A DNA stretch of 64,000 nt from Agaribacterium sp. ZY112 (GTDB taxonomy: Bacteria > Pseudomonadota > Gammaproteobacteria > Pseudomonadales > Cellvibrionaceae): the NCBI RefSeq assembly GCF_041346925.1, contig NZ_CP166840.1:1240001-1304000 (forward strand), read 5' to 3'. A program made the position numbers and the translations under genes. Shown here piece after piece: positions 60,870 to 64,000 of this stretch (the stretch's first letter is position 1; every line of letters begins with the position of its first letter). The notes under the pieces were generated by a model, which made no database searches, had not been told where the DNA came from, and saw only the letters and a program-made list of their open reading frames with translations.

Positions 60870-61523
60870 ATGATATTTGCTTATCTTCGAGCTGTCATAG
60901 TGACTTTTCTCTCTTTGTTGCTAATCGCAGTACCAAGCTTTGCTGACATTGAAGTGATCGCGAAAGGCTTAATGGATGGCCGCGCTGTTCTCACTATCAA
61001 TGGTCGTCAACAAGTATTAAAAGTTGGTCAGAGTTCTGATGAGGGCGTTACTCTCATTAGTGCTGATACAGAGCGCGCACTGATTCTGCTTGATGGTCAA
61101 GAGCGCGAGTTATTATTGAGCCAGCAGATCGGAGGCAGCTATAGTCAGGTAGCGGCGACCGTTGTACGTTTAAGCAGTAAAGACAATGGCCATTATTTTG
61201 GTTCGGCCTTTATTAAGGGGCGTAATGTGCCCTTTATGGTGGATACCGGAGCAAGTATTGTGGCGATGAACTCTCATATCGCTGAAAGCCTTGGTTTGCG
61301 CTATAAAGATGCCCCACAAATACGAATTTCTACTGCTCAAGGTAATACCAACGCATATGAGCTGAATTTAGCCTCTGTCAGTGTGGGAGGTATTGTTGTG
61401 AAGCAGGTAAGAGCCGCAGTATTTGAGGGCGATTTTCCTCGGCATGTATTATTAGGTAATAGCTTTTTGTCGCAGGTAGATATGAAGGTTGAGCAGGGCG
61501 TGTTGATTCTGCAGAGCCGTTAA
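60870..61523 (+). CDS. Exported retropepsin-like aspartic protease
   Basis: About 217 residues from ATG 60870 (AGAGGATCACA upstream); a longer frame from 60822 would overlap pgpA. Signal/anchor (VTFLSLLLIAVPSFAD), then a retropepsin fold with the catalytic Asp in PFMVDTGASIVAMN and the second-lobe pattern HVLLGNSFLSQVDM. It belongs to the bacterial single-domain clan AA aspartic proteases (TIGR02281-like), which work as dimers. Its target is unknown; it lies between pgpA and ribA. Confidence 0.9.
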   Translation: MIFAYLRAVIVTFLSLLLIAVPSFADIEVIAKGLMDGRAVLTINGRQQVLKVGQSSDEGVTLISADTERALILLDGQERELLLSQQIGGSYSQVAATVVRLSSKDNGHYFGSAFIKGRNVPFMVDTGASIVAMNSHIAESLGLRYKDAPQIRISTAQGNTNAYELNLASVSVGGIVVKQVRAAVFEGDFPRHVLLGNSFLSQVDMKVEQGVLILQSR

Positions 61524-61648
61524 TGACGGTTGAGTTTTGTTGGTGTTAGTGCCTTTTTATTTGCAGTCTATGAACTTGACTCGGATTGCTAAAAGAGTAA
61601 GGTGCTGCGCAATAGTAGCCTCTTTGAGGCCTCACTTTTGGAGTTAGT

Positions 61649-62266
61649 GTGTCGGTTAAATACGTCGAATCATCTAAGTTACCCACCCCTTGGGGTATTT
61701 TTACAATGCATGGCTTTATCGATGAAGATAACGATAAAGAACATGTGGTACTTAGTTATGGCGACTTAAGTGAGCCAGAGCAGCCCGCCTTAATTCGTAT
61801 TCATAGCGAATGCTTAACTGGTGACGCTCTATTTAGTTTACGCTGTGATTGTGGCGCCCAGCTACAAGCAGCAATGCACAAAATAGCCGTGGAAGGTCGT
61901 GGTGCTATTTTTTACCTTCGGCAAGAAGGCCGAGGTATAGGTCTTATTAATAAAATTCGCGCTTATAAGTTACAAGACTGTGGTTTAGATACAGTAGAAG
62001 CGAATGAAAAATTAGGTTTTGGCGCGGATATGCGTGACTACACCATGCTCAAACCTATGTTTGAACACCTTGGTATCAGCAAGGTCAAGCTAATGACCAA
62101 CAACCCCCGAAAAATAAAAGCCCTCGAAGATATTGGGGTGGAAATAGTTGAGCGCCGTCGCCATGAAACGGGGAGAAACCCACATAATGCCCAGTATCTT
62201 GAAACCAAAAAAGGCAAGCTTGGGCACCTACTTATGGGTGATGATAAAGATGAGGTTAACGAGTAG
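61649..62266 (+). CDS. ribA: GTP cyclohydrolase II
   Basis: Opens GTP for riboflavin synthesis. 205 residues. Zinc motif with three Cys ([18 protein letters not shown]), catalytic [20 protein letters not shown] and the C-terminal [13 protein letters not shown]. The start is GTG 61649, with GGAG five bases before it. It compensates the degenerate second half of RibBA 3.2 kb upstream. No FMN riboswitch is visible in the 125-base leader. Confidence 0.97.
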   Translation: MSVKYVESSKLPTPWGIFTMHGFIDEDNDKEHVVLSYGDLSEPEQPALIRIHSECLTGDALFSLRCDCGAQLQAAMHKIAVEGRGAIFYLRQEGRGIGLINKIRAYKLQDCGLDTVEANEKLGFGADMRDYTMLKPMFEHLGISKVKLMTNNPRKIKALEDIGVEIVERRRHETGRNPHNAQYLETKKGKLGHLLMGDDKDEVNE

Positions 62267-62285
62267 TTGTTTTTGAGCTAAAGGC

Positions 62286-62888
62286 TTATCTTGCCATTTT
62301 TATATAGCCTGCTTGGTTCTCAATACGTTTGAACCAGGCTTGTATGGCGGGGTATTTCTCTAGATCAAAACCGCCTTCATCAGCAACATGGCTATAAGCA
62401 TATAAAGCGATATCGGCAATAGTGATGCTATTGCCTACTAAAAAGTTGTTTGTTTTTAGTTGTGCTTCCATTTGAGCTAGGGCTTTATGGCCACCATCGT
62501 GCTTGCTTTTATATTCTTCTAAACGATTTTCTGGTAAGCCAAGATATAGGCTTATATAACGTGCGACGGCAATAAAAGGCTCGTGGCTATATTGCTCAAA
62601 GAAAAGCCACTGTAATACGCGGGCTCGTTGAAGTTTGTCTTCAGGTATAAAATCAGTATCTTCAGCTAGATACGATAAAATAGCATTGGATTCGCTAAGG
62701 TATTGGCCTTCGCTTATTTCTAATAAAGGGATCTTACCATTGCTGTTTTTCTTTAAAAAAACGGTACTGCGTGTCTCCCCTTTTAATATGTCTAGATGCA
62801 GCCATTGATGTTCTATTTGTAGGAATTCAAGTAGTAGCTTAACTTTATAACAGTTACCACTAAGCATATCTCCGTACACTTTAAGCAT
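62286..62888 (-). CDS. Glutathione S-transferase family protein
   Basis: 200 residues. Thioredoxin-like N-terminal half (MLKVYGDMLSGNCYKVKLLL; NSNGKIPLLEISEGQYLSES with the cis-Pro and glutathione-binding E-S) and the all-helical C-terminal half (SITIADIALYAYSHVADEG, the N-capping box). AAAGGAG before ATG. Substrate unknown. Convergent with ribA, 19 bases apart. Confidence 0.95.
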   Translation of the reverse strand: MLKVYGDMLSGNCYKVKLLLEFLQIEHQWLHLDILKGETRSTVFLKKNSNGKIPLLEISEGQYLSESNAILSYLAEDTDFIPEDKLQRARVLQWLFFEQYSHEPFIAVARYISLYLGLPENRLEEYKSKHDGGHKALAQMEAQLKTNNFLVGNSITIADIALYAYSHVADEGGFDLEKYPAIQAWFKRIENQAGYIKMAR

Positions 62889-62929
62889 GACAGCTCTCCT
62901 TTAGGCTTATCAGTAATTACTCTTGTGTG

Positions 62930-63808
62930 TTAAAGCTGGTGCTTGTTTATCGCCCTCGCTTTATTTATAGCTTGGCACATTAGCTCCGCACCTTCAGCAA
63001 TGCGCATGCTGTGTCTATGCAGTAAATCTGGATTTATTGTGTAAAGTTGTTTGTTCTTAACCGCGTTAATGTTGTCGTAAGCCATCCATATAGAAAGAGG
63101 CTCTAAGCTATTGTTTTTACTTCCACTAAACATGACCTGGGGGTTTGCACTAATAACCGACTCAATGCTTACCACTGGTGCTACAGCTTTTTCATTGGCA
63201 AATATATTAATGCCTCCACACAGCTTGATAACTTGGTGGATAAGCGTGCTTTTATTCAAGCTTTGAATAGGTTTGTTCCAAACTTGATAAAAGCTAGTTA
63301 CTGCTTCTTTATCGCTATTCTCTTGTCTGAGTTGAGTTATTTTCTGTAAAAAGGCCTCGGCTTTTGTTTTTCCTGCGTCAGGCTTGTTAGCAAACTTTGC
63401 GAGTTGAGTGATAGTGTGAGCTATGTCATTAAAGTTATGAGCATCATCACTATAAACGGGAATACCTAGCTTTTTTAATTGCTCGATTTCGGCGTTTTTA
63501 TTGGCCCCGGCCCAGGCCAGAACTAAATCGGGTTTGAGTGCGATAATACTTTCAATGTTGATTACGCTACTGTTTCCAATGCGAGGAAGGGCTTTTGCCG
63601 GCTCTGGATAGTCTGAATAATCGACTGCGGCAACAAGTTTTTCGCCTAGGCCTGCTGTCCAAGCGAGCTCGACTAGGTGAGGAGCTAATGCAATCACTCG
63701 CTGAGCGGGTTGTTTAAGTACAATTTTATTGTCTAGGTCATCGTAAGCGCTAATTTCGGCCTGTGCTTGTGCTGCGAATACTAAAAAAAGGACTAGGTAT
63801 TTAAGCAT
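62930..63808 (-). CDS. btuF: Cobalamin/corrinoid-type ABC binding protein (BtuF-like)
   Basis: Periplasmic binding protein of the helical-backbone type (fold of BtuF/FecB). About 292 residues with signal peptide (YLVLFLVFAAQAQAE). APHLVELAWTAGLGEKLVA, IESIIALKPDLVLAWAGANK and QVIKLCGGINIFANEKAVAP match BtuF more than siderophore-binding relatives. ATG 63806-63808 is chosen over an upstream frame; it overlaps the end of the ATPase gene by eight bases, so they are cotranslated. A corrinoid substrate is the best guess; heme or siderophore cannot be excluded. Confidence 0.85.
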   Translation of the reverse strand: MLKYLVLFLVFAAQAQAEISAYDDLDNKIVLKQPAQRVIALAPHLVELAWTAGLGEKLVAAVDYSDYPEPAKALPRIGNSSVINIESIIALKPDLVLAWAGANKNAEIEQLKKLGIPVYSDDAHNFNDIAHTITQLAKFANKPDAGKTKAEAFLQKITQLRQENSDKEAVTSFYQVWNKPIQSLNKSTLIHQVIKLCGGINIFANEKAVAPVVSIESVISANPQVMFSGSKNNSLEPLSIWMAYDNINAVKNKQLYTINPDLLHRHSMRIAEGAELMCQAINKARAINKHQL

Positions 63809-64000
63809 AAAAAGAAAGCCCTTTTTTATTTGTGCCAGGGTGTTTGCTCTCAATAACTTTACAGTCAAATACATCACTAAACACATCGGCGATTAAACAG
63901 GTTTCGGTGTGTCCACTTAATACAAGCTCACCATTTTTGAGTAGGCTAATGTTGTCGGAAAATTGGCTGGCTAAGTTAAAATCATGCATAACACAAATAA
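63801..64000 (-). CDS. btuD: ABC transporter ATPase, C-terminal part (BtuD/FecE-like; 5' end outside window)
   Basis: The frame is open to the window end (about 66 residues seen). MHDFNLASQFSDNISLLKNG carries the switch His of ABC ATPases, followed by ...GELVLSGHTETC and ADVFSDVFDCKV, typical of the FecE/BtuD end. It overlaps btuF. The ATG at 63989 is internal, not the start. Partner permease (btuC) would lie further upstream. Confidence 0.85.
   Translation of the reverse strand, partial: ICVMHDFNLASQFSDNISLLKNGELVLSGHTETCLIADVFSDVFDCKVIESKHPGTNKKGLSFYA

Noticed and set aside
61524..61648. FMN riboswitch before ribA (and before ribE or ribBA)
   Set aside because: No AGGAUAU/GGGGCAGGGU-type conserved segments; a small GCCTC hairpin only.

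Overview
The window reads as a chromosomal core segment of a marine-type gammaproteobacterium. The conserved gene order (rppH-ptsP-lgt-thyA-folA; nrdR-ribD-ribE-ribBA-ribH-nusB-thiL-pgpA; mutY near yggX), the TonB2/TtpC-type energy-transducing cluster and the many lipoprotein and RND genes fit a relative of Cellvibrionales (Saccharophagus/Teredinibacter-like). That placement is inferred from gene content, not from any search. Coding density is very high. No gap exceeds 300 bases. I saw no insertion sequence, prophage, integrase, CRISPR array or rRNA. One tRNA (Phe, GAA) is present. The first and last genes run off the window: an ABC-F ATPase (yheS-like) at the left, and a cobalamin-type ABC ATPase at the right.

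Layout. 1-9.3 kb: end of yheS, a tiny Arg-rich ORF, a membrane-anchored AraC-type regulator, and a tripartite RND efflux operon (OM lipoprotein, adaptor, pump) convergent with the regulator. 9.5-18.9 kb: sugar and pterin genes (galM, an HPPK-like gene overlapping folM tail to tail), an eight-heme cytochrome with HEAT/TPR repeats, a J-domain protein, a lone receiver domain, a lipoprotein mutarotase and a Na+/sugar symporter. 18.9-24.9 kb, mostly minus strand: mltA, a small membrane protein, an orphan sugar-binding protein, tRNA-Phe, yggX, an OsmC-like protein, mutY and a Ser-Pro-repeat lipoprotein esterase. 25.1-26.6 kb: gcvT-gcvH without gcvP.

26.7-32.7 kb is a run of minus-strand genes: HAD phosphatase, imelysin-like lipoprotein, HDOD protein, methyl-accepting chemotaxis protein, porin and a half-size phosphate-binding-like protein. 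The last three are tightly packed and look like one sensory/uptake unit. 32.9-37.9 kb is the rppH-ptsP-lgt-thyA-folA operon. 38.2-43.4 kb is a six-gene Ton system (DUF3450, large TtpC-type ExbB, ExbB, ExbD, short TonB, TPR protein). 43.5-50.6 kb holds an HDOD protein, ilvD, a receiver-TPR protein, argA and argE. 50.9-54.8 kb holds an orphan GspE/PilB-type ATPase, a small membrane protein and a YfiR-domain histidine kinase. 55-62.3 kb is riboflavin/thiamine/lipid metabolism, with a RibBA whose GTP cyclohydrolase half has lost its zinc cysteines and a separate complete ribA. 62.3-64 kb: a GST and the start of a btuF/btuD-like operon.

Most of the window is housekeeping. The least ordinary parts are the MCP-porin-PBP operon, the YfiR-coiled-coil-kinase fusion, the DUF3450-Ton cluster, the octaheme-HEAT/TPR protein, the imelysin-like protein with a changed active motif, and two convergent gene pairs that overlap or share a hairpin at their stop codons. 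All functions are read from sequence motifs and family knowledge; nothing was searched or computed.
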